From UBA6144 sp964399165 (lineage in GTDB: Bacteria; Bdellovibrionota; Bacteriovoracia; Bacteriovoracales; Bacteriovoracaceae), in assembly GCA_964399165.1 (NCBI GenBank), contig CAYNPO010000003.1:124001-188000 (forward strand): 64,000 nt of DNA. The letters are read 5' to 3'. Below are positions 40,813-49,481 of the stretch, one piece after another. The notes under the pieces were generated by a model that did not search any database, was not told where the DNA came from, and was given only the letters and a program-made list of their open reading frames with translations. Within the stretch, counting starts at the first letter, position 1. Each line of letters starts with the position of its first letter. The position numbers and the translations under genes are program-made.

Positions 40813-41672
40813 AGAACGTCTCTCCGGAACTCTACCCCTTCCAGTCCCACTTCTTGGGCCTAGACGGACACAACCTCCACTATTTGGATGAAGGTCAGGG
40901 GGAAGTGTTCCTGATGCTGCACGGGAATCCCACCTGGTCTTTCTACTACCGCCATCTGGTGACCGCCCTGCGCGGCCACTACCGCTGCGTGGTGCCCGAC
41001 CACATGGGCTGTGGCCTTTCTGATAAGCCCCAAGACTATCCCTATACCTTAGAACGCCACATCCAGAACGTGGTGCAACTAGTTCGCTTCCTCGGTCTCA
41101 AGGACATCACGCTGGTGGTGCACGATTGGGGCGGGGCCATCGGCATGGGACTCGCCACCCGTCACCCGGAGCTGATCAAGCGCATCGTGGTCATGAACAC
41201 CGCGGCCTTCGTCTCCGACGATATCCCAGGGCGCATTGCCCTCTGTCGCAACAAGCTCTTCGGGGAGTGGCTAGTGCGGGAACTGAATGGCTTCGCCTGG
41301 CCCGCCACCTTCATGACCACCAAAAAACGTCTGCCTAAGGTGGTCCGGCGCGCCTACCTGGCCCCTTACGATTCCTGGGGGAACCGCGTGGCCGTGGCCC
41401 GCTTTGTGCAGGACATCCCCTTGGAGGAGAACCACCCATCCCGCGCCACCTTGGCCGAGATCGAGCGTAAGCTCCCTCAGGTGAAGGCCCCTATGCTCAT
41501 CGTGTGGGGCGGACGAGACTTCTGCTTCCACGACGGCTTCTTCCAACGCTGGCTCTCGTTTTTTCCCGGGGCCGAGGCCCACTATCTGCCCGACACCGGG
41601 CACTACGTGCTGGAGGATTCCCCGGGTGAGGTGCTGGATCGCCTGGTGCCCTTCTTGGGGAATCACCCGTGA
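40809..41672 (+). CDS. oleB: OleB, beta-lactone decarboxylase
   Basis: A 287-residue alpha/beta hydrolase of the haloalkane-dehalogenase branch. It shows HGNPTWSF (38-45), the Asp nucleophile Asp106 in VVHDWGGAIG, WGGRDFCFHDGFF and the catalytic His265 in DTGHYVLE. In olefin synthesis OleB removes CO2 from the cis-beta-lactone made by OleC to give the alkene. The ATG overlaps the oleA stop; a longer upstream reading is only a shadow of oleA. Confidence 0.9.
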   Translation: MKNVSPELYPFQSHFLGLDGHNLHYLDEGQGEVFLMLHGNPTWSFYYRHLVTALRGHYRCVVPDHMGCGLSDKPQDYPYTLERHIQNVVQLVRFLGLKDITLVVHDWGGAIGMGLATRHPELIKRIVVMNTAAFVSDDIPGRIALCRNKLFGEWLVRELNGFAWPATFMTTKKRLPKVVRRAYLAPYDSWGNRVAVARFVQDIPLEENHPSRATLAEIERKLPQVKAPMLIVWGGRDFCFHDGFFQRWLSFFPGAEAHYLPDTGHYVLEDSPGEVLDRLVPFLGNHP

Positions 41673-43237
41673 ACATCGCGGAGCTCTTGCGCCAGCGGGC
41701 CCAGGAACTGCCGCATAAGCGGGCCGTGGTCATGGCAGTACGGCGGGGCACCTCTTATGAGTACCCCCACTACACGTTTGCCCAGGCCGAAGACCGGGCC
41801 AACCGCATCGCCGCGCGCCTTCACCGCGGGGGTGTGCGCCAGGGCATGCGGGTGCTGCTGTTCGTGAGGCCCCGACTGGACTTCGCGGTGCTGACCTTCG
41901 CCCTTTTCAAGTTGGGGGCCATCCCCGTTTTGATCGATCCGGGGATGGGCAGGAAGAATTTGCTGGGGGCAGTGGCCGACGTGAAACCGGACGGGCTGGT
42001 GGGAGAGGCGATCGTGGACTTCGCCCAACGCTTCTTCCCCGCTTTCCATACCGTGAGACACAGCTGGAGTGTGAACGCGCTTCTGAAGGGAGTGGAGAAC
42101 GAGCCGCCGGAGTTTCCCTTCTACGATGCCCCGGACGAAGCGCCCGCCGCCATTTTGTTCACCTCCGGCGGAACCGGCACACCCAAAGGGGTGGTCACCA
42201 CCCATGGTATCCTGGCCACGCAAACGCGGATGCTCCAGGAAATGTACGCCCTCACTCCTGACGATGTGGATTTGCCGGGCTTCCCGCTCTTCGCGCTTTT
42301 CACCTTGGCCATGGGGATGACCAGCGTGATCCCTGACATGGACCCCACCAAACCGGCCCAGTGCAATCCGAAAAAGCTGGTGCGCACCATCCTGGAGCAG
42401 CAAGTGAGTTTCGCGGCGGGTTCTCCCGCCATTTGGGAGAGGGTGGGGCGCTGGTGCGCGGAAAAAAACGTGCAGCTTCCCTCCCTCAAGCATGTGGTGA
42501 TGTTTGGGGCCCCGGTGCGCGGTGAGGTCCACGCCCTTCTGAAGCGGGCCATACCCTTCGGTGAAACCACCGCCCCTTACGGCGCCACCGAGTGCCTTCC
42601 GGTGGCGGTGATGCCGGGACAGACCATCCTGGAAGAAACCTGGCCCAAAAGCCAGGAGGGCCAAGGCACTTGCGTGGGACAGGCCGCCCCCGGAAACAAG
42701 CTGCTCATCGATGTCGATTCGCATATTCCAAATGGGTTTCCAGCAGGAGTAGGAGAGGTGCTGGTACAGGGGCCCACCGTGACCCCTGAGTATTACGGTA
42801 GGCCCGAGGCCACGGCCGAGGCGAAAATCCCCCATCCCGAGGGCCTCATCCACCGCATGGGGGACGTGGGCTGGCTGGACGAGCGCGGACGCCTGTGGTT
42901 CTGCGGCCGCAAGGCCCACGTGGTGGTGACGGAGTCCACCAGCTTTTACCCGATCCCGATAGAGGCCGTGTTCAATCGGCACCCGGCGGTGAAGCGCTCG
43001 GCGCTGGTGGGACTCAAACGCGACGGACAAATGGAGCCCGCGGTGGTGGTGGAGCTTGAACGCTCCTATCCAAAAGAACGGCTGGAAGAAGAGTTGGTCG
43101 CCCTCGCGGCTTCCCACGCCCACACCCGTCCCATCTCGCGCTTCTTCGTCCATCCGGGCTTTCCCGTGGACGTGCGCCACAACATCAAGATCGACCGCCT
43201 GGCCCTGGCCCGCTGGGCCCAGGGGAGGTTTGCATGA
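41669..43237 (+). CDS. oleC: OleC, beta-lactone synthetase
   Basis: A 522-residue ANL-superfamily enzyme starting with a GTG that overlaps the oleB stop (GTGA). It has the adenylate-forming motif FTSGGTGTPKGVVTTHG (164-180), a middle motif GATECLPVA, and the C-terminal hinge MGDVGWLDERGRLWFCGR. OleC converts the 3-hydroxy acid from OleD to a beta-lactone with ATP. Its place between oleB and oleD with four-base overlaps on both sides agrees with the known pathway. Confidence 0.93.
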   Translation: MNIAELLRQRAQELPHKRAVVMAVRRGTSYEYPHYTFAQAEDRANRIAARLHRGGVRQGMRVLLFVRPRLDFAVLTFALFKLGAIPVLIDPGMGRKNLLGAVADVKPDGLVGEAIVDFAQRFFPAFHTVRHSWSVNALLKGVENEPPEFPFYDAPDEAPAAILFTSGGTGTPKGVVTTHGILATQTRMLQEMYALTPDDVDLPGFPLFALFTLAMGMTSVIPDMDPTKPAQCNPKKLVRTILEQQVSFAAGSPAIWERVGRWCAEKNVQLPSLKHVVMFGAPVRGEVHALLKRAIPFGETTAPYGATECLPVAVMPGQTILEETWPKSQEGQGTCVGQAAPGNKLLIDVDSHIPNGFPAGVGEVLVQGPTVTPEYYGRPEATAEAKIPHPEGLIHRMGDVGWLDERGRLWFCGRKAHVVVTESTSFYPIPIEAVFNRHPAVKRSALVGLKRDGQMEPAVVVELERSYPKERLEEELVALAASHAHTRPISRFFVHPGFPVDVRHNIKIDRLALARWAQGRFA

Positions 43238-44262
43238 GGATCCTGGTCACTGGCGCCGGCGGCTTCTTGGGGACCTGGATCACCCGGGAGCTTTTGAAGA
43301 ACACCACCTACCTGGTCACGAATTTCTCACGCCACGCCCACACCCACCTGGACGACATGGGCGTGCCCACCATCCGAGGCGATTTGCGCTCGCCCGCCGA
43401 CATCGAGCACGCCGTGGCCCAAGGCTTCGACGTCATCATTCACGTGGCTTCGCTGGTGGGGATGTGGGGCAAGGCCGAGACCTTCGACGCCATCAACGTG
43501 GAAGGAACCCGGCTCTTGCTCGAGGCTGCCCAGAAGCACGGAGTGAAGCGTTTCGTATACACGGGGAGCCCCAGCGCCGTCTTCGGCAAGGGTGGCCATG
43601 CCGGGGCGGACGAGACGTTGCCCTATCCCGAAGAGCATCTGGGCCATTACCCCCGCACCAAGGCCTTGGCCGAGCAATTGGTCTTGGCCGCCAACCGCCC
43701 TGGTTTCGCCACCTGCTCCCTGCGGCCGCACTTGGTGTGGGGGCCCGGTGACCAAAACCTCCTTCCGCGCGTGATCCAGAAAGCGCGGGTGGGTAAGCTC
43801 AAGGTGGTGGGCGACGGGGAAAACCAGGTGGACGTGCTCTACGTGGAGAATGCCGCCCGGGCCCACGTGATGGCCATGGAAGCTCTGGCCCATCCCGGGA
43901 GTCCGGTGGCGGGGCAGGCTTACTTCCTGGGCCAAGGCCCGGTGAAGCTTTGGGGGTTCATCTCGGATGTCTTCAAGCACGCGGAGGTGGAGTTCCCCGA
44001 CGACCAGATCTCCCGAAAGAAAGCGTTGCTCATAGGGCGCGTGATGGAAAAGACCTGGAAGGTTCTGGGCCTCAACGCTCCGGAGCCCCCCATGACCCGG
44101 TTTGTGGCCCTGAACCTCTCCACCGACCACTGGTTCTCCCATGCCAAGGCGGAGCGGGATTTCGGGTGGCGCCCAGAGATCGGTCTGGAGGAAGGGCTGG
44201 CGCGCACCTTCCGCAAACGCCAGGAGTACCGGCACTTGCTGGCACCCGGCGCCCAGGGCTGA
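43234..44262 (+). CDS. oleD: OleD, NADPH-dependent 2-alkyl-3-oxoacid reductase
   Basis: A 342-residue extended SDR. It has TGAGGFLG (6-13), a Ser in TGSPSAVFG and the catalytic Tyr139/Lys143 in HYPRTKALAEQ. Related to 3-beta-hydroxysteroid dehydrogenases, OleD reduces the beta-keto acid from OleA. It overlaps oleC by four bases (ATGA) and ends the plus-strand run. The following gene has its own promoter-like sequence. Confidence 0.92.
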   Translation: MRILVTGAGGFLGTWITRELLKNTTYLVTNFSRHAHTHLDDMGVPTIRGDLRSPADIEHAVAQGFDVIIHVASLVGMWGKAETFDAINVEGTRLLLEAAQKHGVKRFVYTGSPSAVFGKGGHAGADETLPYPEEHLGHYPRTKALAEQLVLAANRPGFATCSLRPHLVWGPGDQNLLPRVIQKARVGKLKVVGDGENQVDVLYVENAARAHVMAMEALAHPGSPVAGQAYFLGQGPVKLWGFISDVFKHAEVEFPDDQISRKKALLIGRVMEKTWKVLGLNAPEPPMTRFVALNLSTDHWFSHAKAERDFGWRPEIGLEEGLARTFRKRQEYRHLLAPGAQG

Positions 44263-44302
44263 AGCTTTTACCGCGTTCCCGCCCTTGGGACGGATTTGCC
44301 AC

Positions 44303-44308
44303 TAAAAT
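44303..44308 (+). promoter_or_regulatory. -10-like element upstream of the 44315 gene
   Basis: TAAAAT (five of six) ends six bases before the ATG at 44315. No good -35 is visible at standard spacing and no Shine-Dalgarno precedes the ATG, so either a leaderless mRNA or readthrough from oleD is possible. Confidence 0.35.
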
Positions 44309-44314
44309 CGGCGC

Positions 44315-45109
44315 ATGAAGGCGTTCTTGGTCGGTCTGTTGTTGGCATCCTCATGGTCCGCGTCCGCGGGGATCAGCGAGGCCGCGCGCCTCTTGGTGGC
44401 GGGAAGGCCGCAGATCATGCTGGTGGGGGAGGAGCACGCCAACCCCTCCATGGCCCGCACCCTGCAACTTCTCTTGCGGGCGGCCCCCGCCGACTGTGTT
44501 TTCCTCGAATACCCCTCCGACCTCCAGCCTGCCCTGGACCGTGCCTATGCGACCGACGACATGGTGGTGTTCCAGCGGGCCTTCCGCGGACAGGCCATGG
44601 AGGTCTGGTACGACGTCATGGATGAGTTGGGCCTGCGGGAGATGGCCCGGCGCCAGCGGGCCCTGCGGGATGGTTACACCGAGGCGCAGTGGCGGGCGGA
44701 CGTAACTAGTTCGGGCGTGGTGGGGGAGAGCCAAGCTTTCCTGAGTTTCGCGCGCGCACGTCGCGTGCGCCTTCTCACCTATGACACTGCCACGGACTCC
44801 GCACTTTATCGGGCCCAGGCCATGGCCTCCACCCTCATGGAGCGCCGGGGCGGGAGCGTGGGAGAAGTGGTGCGCCAGCTCGAACGCCGCAACGTCGTCA
44901 TGGCAGAGAACATCGGCGCGGCCTTCACCCGCGAGCGCTGCCAACGGGCCATGGTGCTGGTGGGGGATGCCCATTTGGCGAATCTCCCGCGCATGTTGCG
45001 GGAGCGGGGCCTTGCCACCAACGTGCTCCGTGTGGCCCAGGGCGCCCAGGCGGGCCTTCAATTCCAGGCCCCTGCCACCTTGCTCACGGGCAGCTCCGTT
45101 TCCCCCTAA
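44315..45109 (+). CDS. Secreted ChaN/TraB-GumN-like protein
   Basis: A 264-residue protein with signal peptide (MKAFLVGLLLASSWSASA). The mature start IMLVGEEHANPSMARTLQLL and a later RNVVMAENI followed by AMVLVGDAHLANLPRML have the two paired motifs (GEEH and GDAHL) of the EreA/ChaN/TraB-GumN fold. Such proteins bind haem-like ligands or hydrolyse peptides or esters with His/Glu residues. Its specific role is unknown. It follows oleD by 52 bases on the same strand, which may be chance. Confidence 0.65.
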   Translation: MKAFLVGLLLASSWSASAGISEAARLLVAGRPQIMLVGEEHANPSMARTLQLLLRAAPADCVFLEYPSDLQPALDRAYATDDMVVFQRAFRGQAMEVWYDVMDELGLREMARRQRALRDGYTEAQWRADVTSSGVVGESQAFLSFARARRVRLLTYDTATDSALYRAQAMASTLMERRGGSVGEVVRQLERRNVVMAENIGAAFTRERCQRAMVLVGDAHLANLPRMLRERGLATNVLRVAQGAQAGLQFQAPATLLTGSSVSP

Positions 45110-45185
45110 AAGATTTACTCGTTCCACGCCCTCGGCCCGGGATGGGCGTATGATCCCCCTCCCACATCATGAGCAAGGAGCTCCG

Positions 45186-45641
45186 ATGGTCCACCACCTG
45201 CTGGTCCTGTGCTTGTTTTTTTTCGCAACCGCCACCCATGCCAGTACCATGGCTTTTGAACTCAAGCGTCCCATGACATTCGCCGCCGGGGTGAACACAC
45301 TGGGCTGGGAGGGCAAACTCATGCCCGAGGGGGGCCAGTTCGCGGAGTATTCCTGCGCCATCACACTGCCCAACCAGTCCCTGGCCACCTCCGAGCGAAC
45401 CCTCAGGCCACAGATCATCCGCATCGCCCGGGTGGAGCATGGCGAGCGCGCCGTGAACCTGATCCCCGCCGACCAGCGCCTCGTCCGCCGGATCACCTGC
45501 TCCGCCCGCGTGCTCTTCTCGCGCCGGATGGTGCCCGTAACCCCTACTGCTAAAAGCCTCAACACCGTATTCCGCAAGGCCCTGGCCCTGCATGGGATGG
45601 GGCGGATCGGACAAGGCAACGTCCTCTCACGGGCCTTCTGA
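45186..45641 (+). CDS. Small secreted protein
   Basis: Encodes 151 residues from the ATG with an AAGGAG site; the longer in-frame reading runs back through the previous gene in another frame and is not used. It has a signal peptide (MVHHLLVLCLFFFATATHAS), and two cysteines (YSCAITL, ITCSARV) about 55 residues apart that could pair. The pattern resembles the next gene in size and layout. No domain is recognised. Confidence 0.65.
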   Translation: MVHHLLVLCLFFFATATHASTMAFELKRPMTFAAGVNTLGWEGKLMPEGGQFAEYSCAITLPNQSLATSERTLRPQIIRIARVEHGERAVNLIPADQRLVRRITCSARVLFSRRMVPVTPTAKSLNTVFRKALALHGMGRIGQGNVLSRAF

Positions 45642-45726
45642 TTGTAAATAATACCGGGCGGGCCCCTCACCCCGGGGATCACGGCTACCATGACTCCATA
45701 CGTGTCACCCCTTCTTGGAGGATTTC

Positions 45727-46161
45727 ATGCGCCATCTGACCACCGCCTTGCTCGTACTCGCGTCCGTGTCGGCCCATGCCGGCCGCCCCATGAGCGCTGC
45801 CATCGGCATGCAAGTCGAATTGGGTCGCCAATTGAGCGTCAACCCCGGTGAACGCTACGCCCGGGTGTACGGTTACCTCAACGGGCACAACATCGCTTGC
45901 GATTTTATGTTGCGCGTTCCGGGAACGGAGTCCGTGCAGCCGGCAACCCTTGAGGTGGTGAATGTGCGGCTGATCAATGACCGCGGCCCTTACGGCGACT
46001 TCAGCATTGACCGTCACTACGCGCTGACCGTGGATGGGAACGACCAAGTGTATGAGATCCAGTGCCACAAGGACTCCCTCGCCCGCAGCCGTAGCACCAC
46101 CCGGATGGAGCTGGATGAGCTCAATTTGGCCATGCGTCTGTCCTCTTTCCAGATCCGCTAA
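45727..46161 (+). CDS. Small secreted protein
   Basis: Encodes 144 residues from the ATG with a TTGGAGGA site. A signal peptide (MRHLTTALLVLASVSAHAG) precedes a mature domain with two cysteines (IACDFML, EIQCHKD) and beta-type alternation. As in the preceding gene, the two Cys are about 55-60 residues apart, so the two could be distant relatives. Function unknown. Confidence 0.65.
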   Translation: MRHLTTALLVLASVSAHAGRPMSAAIGMQVELGRQLSVNPGERYARVYGYLNGHNIACDFMLRVPGTESVQPATLEVVNVRLINDRGPYGDFSIDRHYALTVDGNDQVYEIQCHKDSLARSRSTTRMELDELNLAMRLSSFQIR

Positions 46162-46220
46162 GTCCACTTCTAGGGGCTGGTTCGCCGGCCCCTCCCGAGC
46201 AATTTAGTTTTTGGTCAATA

Positions 46221-46242
46221 CTCCGATCCGCTTGGATCGGAG
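46221..46242 (+). promoter_or_regulatory. Hairpin holding the Shine-Dalgarno of the PilB-like gene
   Basis: A perfect nine-base stem, CTCCGATCC / GGATCGGAG, with a four-base loop (GCTT). The 3' arm contains GGAG of the GGAGG ribosome site (46239-46243), five bases before the ATG at 46248. If folded in the mRNA it would hide the ribosome site; a DNA operator is the alternative. Confidence 0.55.
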
Positions 46243-46247
46243 GCCCT

Positions 46248-48038
46248 ATGTCCCTCGCCCTGAAGCTTTCCTCCCCCGAGCGTCCCTTCACCGCACGCGA
46301 CGTGCTTGGCCCTTTGGTCAAGGCCCAGGTCCTTACACCGGCGGTGGCCGAACGCCTGCTCAAGGCCTGGAGCGCCTCCTCCGAGCATCCCCTGAGCTTA
46401 CTGGCCAACCTCTCCGTCGCCAACCCCGAGCGCCCCGAGAAGCCCTTGGCCTTCGACGCCCTGGCCAGCGTCGTCGCCCGGGCGCACGGCTTTGAGTATG
46501 AACGCATTGATGGCCTGCAGGTGAGGTTAGAAGTGGTGGGTAACCTGATCCCCCACGCCTATGCCGAGCGCCTCGGCATCGTGGCCATCGAGCTGGACGA
46601 GCAGAAAGTGGTGGTGGTCACCGCCGAACCCTTCAAGACCTCCTGGGTGGACGAGGTGGCGGGCCAGCTCAAGCGCAGGGTGGAGATCCGCCTAGGGACC
46701 CCACGCCAAATCAAGCATCTCTTGAACGAAGTCTTCGTGGTGCAGAAGGCCCTGAAGGCCTTCGCCCGCGAGCAGGGCAAGACCGGCTCCCACCAACTCA
46801 AGCTCCTGCGCCAGGGCAAGACCAACGAGCTGGACCAGCTCATCGAGAAGTCCAAGGGGCAAAAACTCGGCGCCAACGACGGCCATGTGGCCAAGATCGT
46901 GGATTGGCTGCTCAACTTCGCTCTAATGGAGCGCGCCTCCGACATCCACCTGGAGCCTAAAAAAGGCCTGGGGCAGGTGCGCTTTCGCATCGACGGCGAG
47001 CTGAGAACCGTCTATCGCCTGGACCCCGACGCCCTCAACATGATCATCGCCCGCTTCAAGATCCTGGGCGAAATGAAACTCGACGAAAAACGCCGCCCCC
47101 AGGATGGCGGCATCAAGCGCAGCCTGGAGAACGGGCAGCAGATCGAAATGCGCCTCTCCACCTTGCCCACCGCCCACGGCGAGAAACTCGTGGCGCGGAT
47201 TTTCGACAAGCACGTGGCCGGCCGCGACCTCTCCTTCATCGGCTTCCAGCCCGAAGACGCCAAACTCTGGGACGAGCTCACGGCCCAATCCCAGGGCCTG
47301 ATCCTAGTGACCGGTCCCACTGGCTCAGGAAAAACCACCACCCTCTACACCACCCTCAACAAGGTCGCGACCCCCGACGTGAACGTGTGCACGGCCGAGG
47401 ACCCCATCGAGATGGAGTTGGATTCCTTCAACCAGGTTCAGGTGAACCCGGCCATCGGGCTGAACTTCGCCGAATGCATCCGCTCGTTCTTGCGCCAGGA
47501 CCCCGACATCATCATGGTGGGCGAGATCCGCGACCTGGAGACCGGCGAGATGGCGATCCAGTCCTCTCTCACCGGCCACTTAGTCTTCTCCACGCTGCAC
47601 ACCAACGGCGCGCTGGCCACCATCCAACGGCTAGTGGATCTGGGACTTCCCACCTTCCTCATCAATTCGTCCCTCTCCGGCATCCTGGCCCAGCGCCTGG
47701 TGCGCAAGCTTTGCTCCCACTGCAAGGAAGAGGTCCCCACCGACCGCAGCCGCTGGGCGGCCCTGTTGGACGGCGAGACCAGCGTCCCCATGCCTGCCAC
47801 GGTCTTCGAGGCCCGGGGCTGCGAGGAGTGCAAGCACACCGGCTACACCGGGCGCCTGTGCGTCTACGAGCTGGTGCGCTTCGACGACCGTATCAAGGCC
47901 ATCATCCACCCCAAGATCGAGCTGACTGAGCTCAAGGAGCGCACCCGGGGGATGTTTCGGTCCCTGCGCTCCAATGGGGCCCGGAAGATCGCGGAAGGGG
48001 AGACCACGTTGGATGAGGTCTTGAAGGTCGCCTACTAG
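46248..48038 (+). CDS. PilB/GspE-type secretion ATPase
   Basis: A 596-residue hexameric ATPase of type IV pilus assembly (PilB) or type II secretion (GspE). It has an N-terminal MshEN-like region (about 1-150), the Asp box DGELRTVYRLD, Walker A GPTGSGKTTT starting at residue 356, Walker B IIMVGEIRD, the His box STLHTNGA, and the zinc-binding tetracysteine (CSHC ... CEEC). It polymerises pilins from the inner-membrane cytoplasmic side. No pilC, pilT or gsp genes are adjacent, so it is an orphan in this window, lying between the two lipid operons. A prepilin gene is at 18473. Confidence 0.9.
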   Translation: MSLALKLSSPERPFTARDVLGPLVKAQVLTPAVAERLLKAWSASSEHPLSLLANLSVANPERPEKPLAFDALASVVARAHGFEYERIDGLQVRLEVVGNLIPHAYAERLGIVAIELDEQKVVVVTAEPFKTSWVDEVAGQLKRRVEIRLGTPRQIKHLLNEVFVVQKALKAFAREQGKTGSHQLKLLRQGKTNELDQLIEKSKGQKLGANDGHVAKIVDWLLNFALMERASDIHLEPKKGLGQVRFRIDGELRTVYRLDPDALNMIIARFKILGEMKLDEKRRPQDGGIKRSLENGQQIEMRLSTLPTAHGEKLVARIFDKHVAGRDLSFIGFQPEDAKLWDELTAQSQGLILVTGPTGSGKTTTLYTTLNKVATPDVNVCTAEDPIEMELDSFNQVQVNPAIGLNFAECIRSFLRQDPDIIMVGEIRDLETGEMAIQSSLTGHLVFSTLHTNGALATIQRLVDLGLPTFLINSSLSGILAQRLVRKLCSHCKEEVPTDRSRWAALLDGETSVPMPATVFEARGCEECKHTGYTGRLCVYELVRFDDRIKAIIHPKIELTELKERTRGMFRSLRSNGARKIAEGETTLDEVLKVAY

Positions 48039-48138
48039 TTCATTCCTGAACAAGTTGCGTGTGGACTTCTGGGGGATGCTGCCGGGAGGGCCTGGCTTGG
48101 CGTAGGGGTGAAAGAAAATCCCGGGAATCCTGGATTTT

Positions 48139-48216
48139 CTGGGTGGGGGGAAGCAAGGTCACTTCCTGCAAAGACCTGACCGCTCTCTCCTATCCCCCCA
48201 CCCAGTTTTATTTTAT
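48139..48216 (+). terminator. Structured terminator after the PilB-like gene
   Basis: A perfect 12-base pair of arms, CTGGGTGGGGGG (48139-48150) and CCCCCCACCCAG (48194-48205), encloses a 43-base loop that itself holds an AGGTC/GACCT hairpin, and is directly followed by TTTTATTTTAT. This is a Rho-independent terminator with a long structured loop, 100 bases after the PilB stop. The rest of the 48039-48252 gap shows no gene. Confidence 0.7.
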
Positions 48217-48252
48217 CGAGTGGCCCCCACCGCTGGCAACCGATCCTGCCGG

Positions 48253-49062
48253 TCAGATTTTCGCAGTCGTTCCAAGATTGAAACGTTTGACCAGCTCTTG
48301 GTCAAAAGCGTTGCAAGACATGCCCGCATCCACCCTCAAAACCGTGGCATTGATACCTGAGGAGCGAGGCGAGAGCAGGTAGGCCACGGCGTCCGCCACT
48401 TCCTGGGTTTGCAAGGCCTCTTTCCTGAGGGTCATCCCTTCTGCATAAAGGTAGTTGTCGATGTAGTTAGGGATCCCCGCACTGGCGCTGGTTTTTAAGG
48501 GCCCCGCGCCCACGGCGTTCACGCGAATGCGGGAATCTGTGGAGAGGGATTTAGCTAGGTAAGGGACGCAGGCGTCCAGCATGGCCTTGATGGGACCCAG
48601 GTAACCGTAGGAGGTGGCCCGGGTGTCGGAGATGGAGATGGTCACGAGACTCGCCTCGGGCGTGAGCAGGGGACGAAGCACGCGGGTGAGTTCGACGAAG
48701 GAGAACGCGGAGATCTGGGCGGCCTGGAGATAGTCGTTGCGCTTGGTCTCATGAAAAGGCCTCATCCCTTCGGCGAAGTTCGCAAAGGCCAGAGAGTGTA
48801 GCATGCCATCAAGACGGTCGGTATGCTTGGCCACCTCATCGGAAAGTTTCGAGAGGTCAGATTCTTTCTCCACGTCACACACGATGACGGCGGAACCAGG
48901 AAAGAGTTTCAAGACCTGCTCCCGCTGGGCCTCTCCCTGCACGGTGAACACGCAGAGGGCGCCTTCAGCGATCAGGGTCTGGGCGCTGAAGGTGGCCACG
49001 CTTTTCTTGTTGGCCACTCCCGCCACCAGGAAGGTCTTGCCGGAAAGGCCCAGGAAACTCAT
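48253..49062 (-). CDS. fabI: FabI-like enoyl-ACP reductase of the lipid locus
   Basis: Encodes 269 residues from the ATG at 49062 (overlapping the dehydratase stop). It is an SDR of the enoyl reductase group: GVANKKSVA (NADH-binding), Tyr152/Lys159 in SYGYLGPIKAM with the Y-x6-K spacing of FabI, and NAVGAGPLKTSASAGI near the substrate loop. The order FabG, FabZ, FabI with overlaps shows they work together with the carrier protein of the plus-strand operon. It may be a dedicated copy; the housekeeping FabI could lie elsewhere. Confidence 0.88.
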   Translation of the reverse strand: MSFLGLSGKTFLVAGVANKKSVATFSAQTLIAEGALCVFTVQGEAQREQVLKLFPGSAVIVCDVEKESDLSKLSDEVAKHTDRLDGMLHSLAFANFAEGMRPFHETKRNDYLQAAQISAFSFVELTRVLRPLLTPEASLVTISISDTRATSYGYLGPIKAMLDACVPYLAKSLSTDSRIRVNAVGAGPLKTSASAGIPNYIDNYLYAEGMTLRKEALQTQEVADAVAYLLSPRSSGINATVLRVDAGMSCNAFDQELVKRFNLGTTAKI

Positions 49063-49481
49063 GCGTCCACCAAGGCGGCGGCAAACTCGATGGTCATGAT
49101 GGTTTTGTCGCCGGCCACCACTTTGCCTTTCATGAAAGCGGCGTTGGCCAGCATCTCCACGAAGTCTACGGTGATGAGGAGCTTGTCCCCAGGTCGGGCG
49201 ATGTTTTTGAACTTCGCCCCTTGCACGCGGGTGACCACGGCGGTTTTGCCCGCACCACCTTGCCCGCGCCGGGCCATCAGGTAGGCGCCGGTTTGGAACA
49301 CGGCCTCGCACATGAGCACGCCGGGCATGACCGGGTTACCTGGGAAGTGCCCCTTGAACCAGTCTTCCTCTCCGGTCAGTTGCTTGTAAGTGGTGACGGA
49401 GCCTTCAGCCTCGTCCACGATGCCATCCAGAAAGAGAAAAGGCGGGCGCTGAGGAATGTGGGCCAGGAGTTTTTCAAGCAT
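49059..49481 (-). CDS. fabZ: FabZ-like 3-hydroxyacyl-ACP dehydratase
   Basis: A 140-residue hotdog-fold enzyme with PFLFLDGI, the catalytic GHFPGNPVMPGVLMCEA (His45, Glu59), and the C-terminal sheet strand FKNIARPGDKL. It dehydrates 3-hydroxyacyl-ACP to the trans-2-enoyl form. The end overlaps the fabI start by four bases (ATGA) and the start overlaps fabG by eight. Confidence 0.9.
   Translation of the reverse strand: MLEKLLAHIPQRPPFLFLDGIVDEAEGSVTTYKQLTGEEDWFKGHFPGNPVMPGVLMCEAVFQTGAYLMARRGQGGAGKTAVVTRVQGAKFKNIARPGDKLLITVDFVEMLANAAFMKGKVVAGDKTIMTIEFAAALVDA

Noticed and set aside
41663..43180. 505-residue minus-strand frame opposite oleC
   Set aside because: Shadow of oleC; no domain and His/Gly-rich composition.
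36886..44262. Polyketide or aryl-polyene cluster
   Set aside because: No chain-length-factor-type second ketosynthase, acyltransferase or thioesterase is present, and oleABCD with four-base overlaps explains the end of the operon better.
48059..48382. 107-residue plus-strand reading frame after the PilB-like gene
   Set aside because: It overlaps the end of fabI on the other strand, includes the terminator hairpin, and shows no ribosome site or recognisable protein features.
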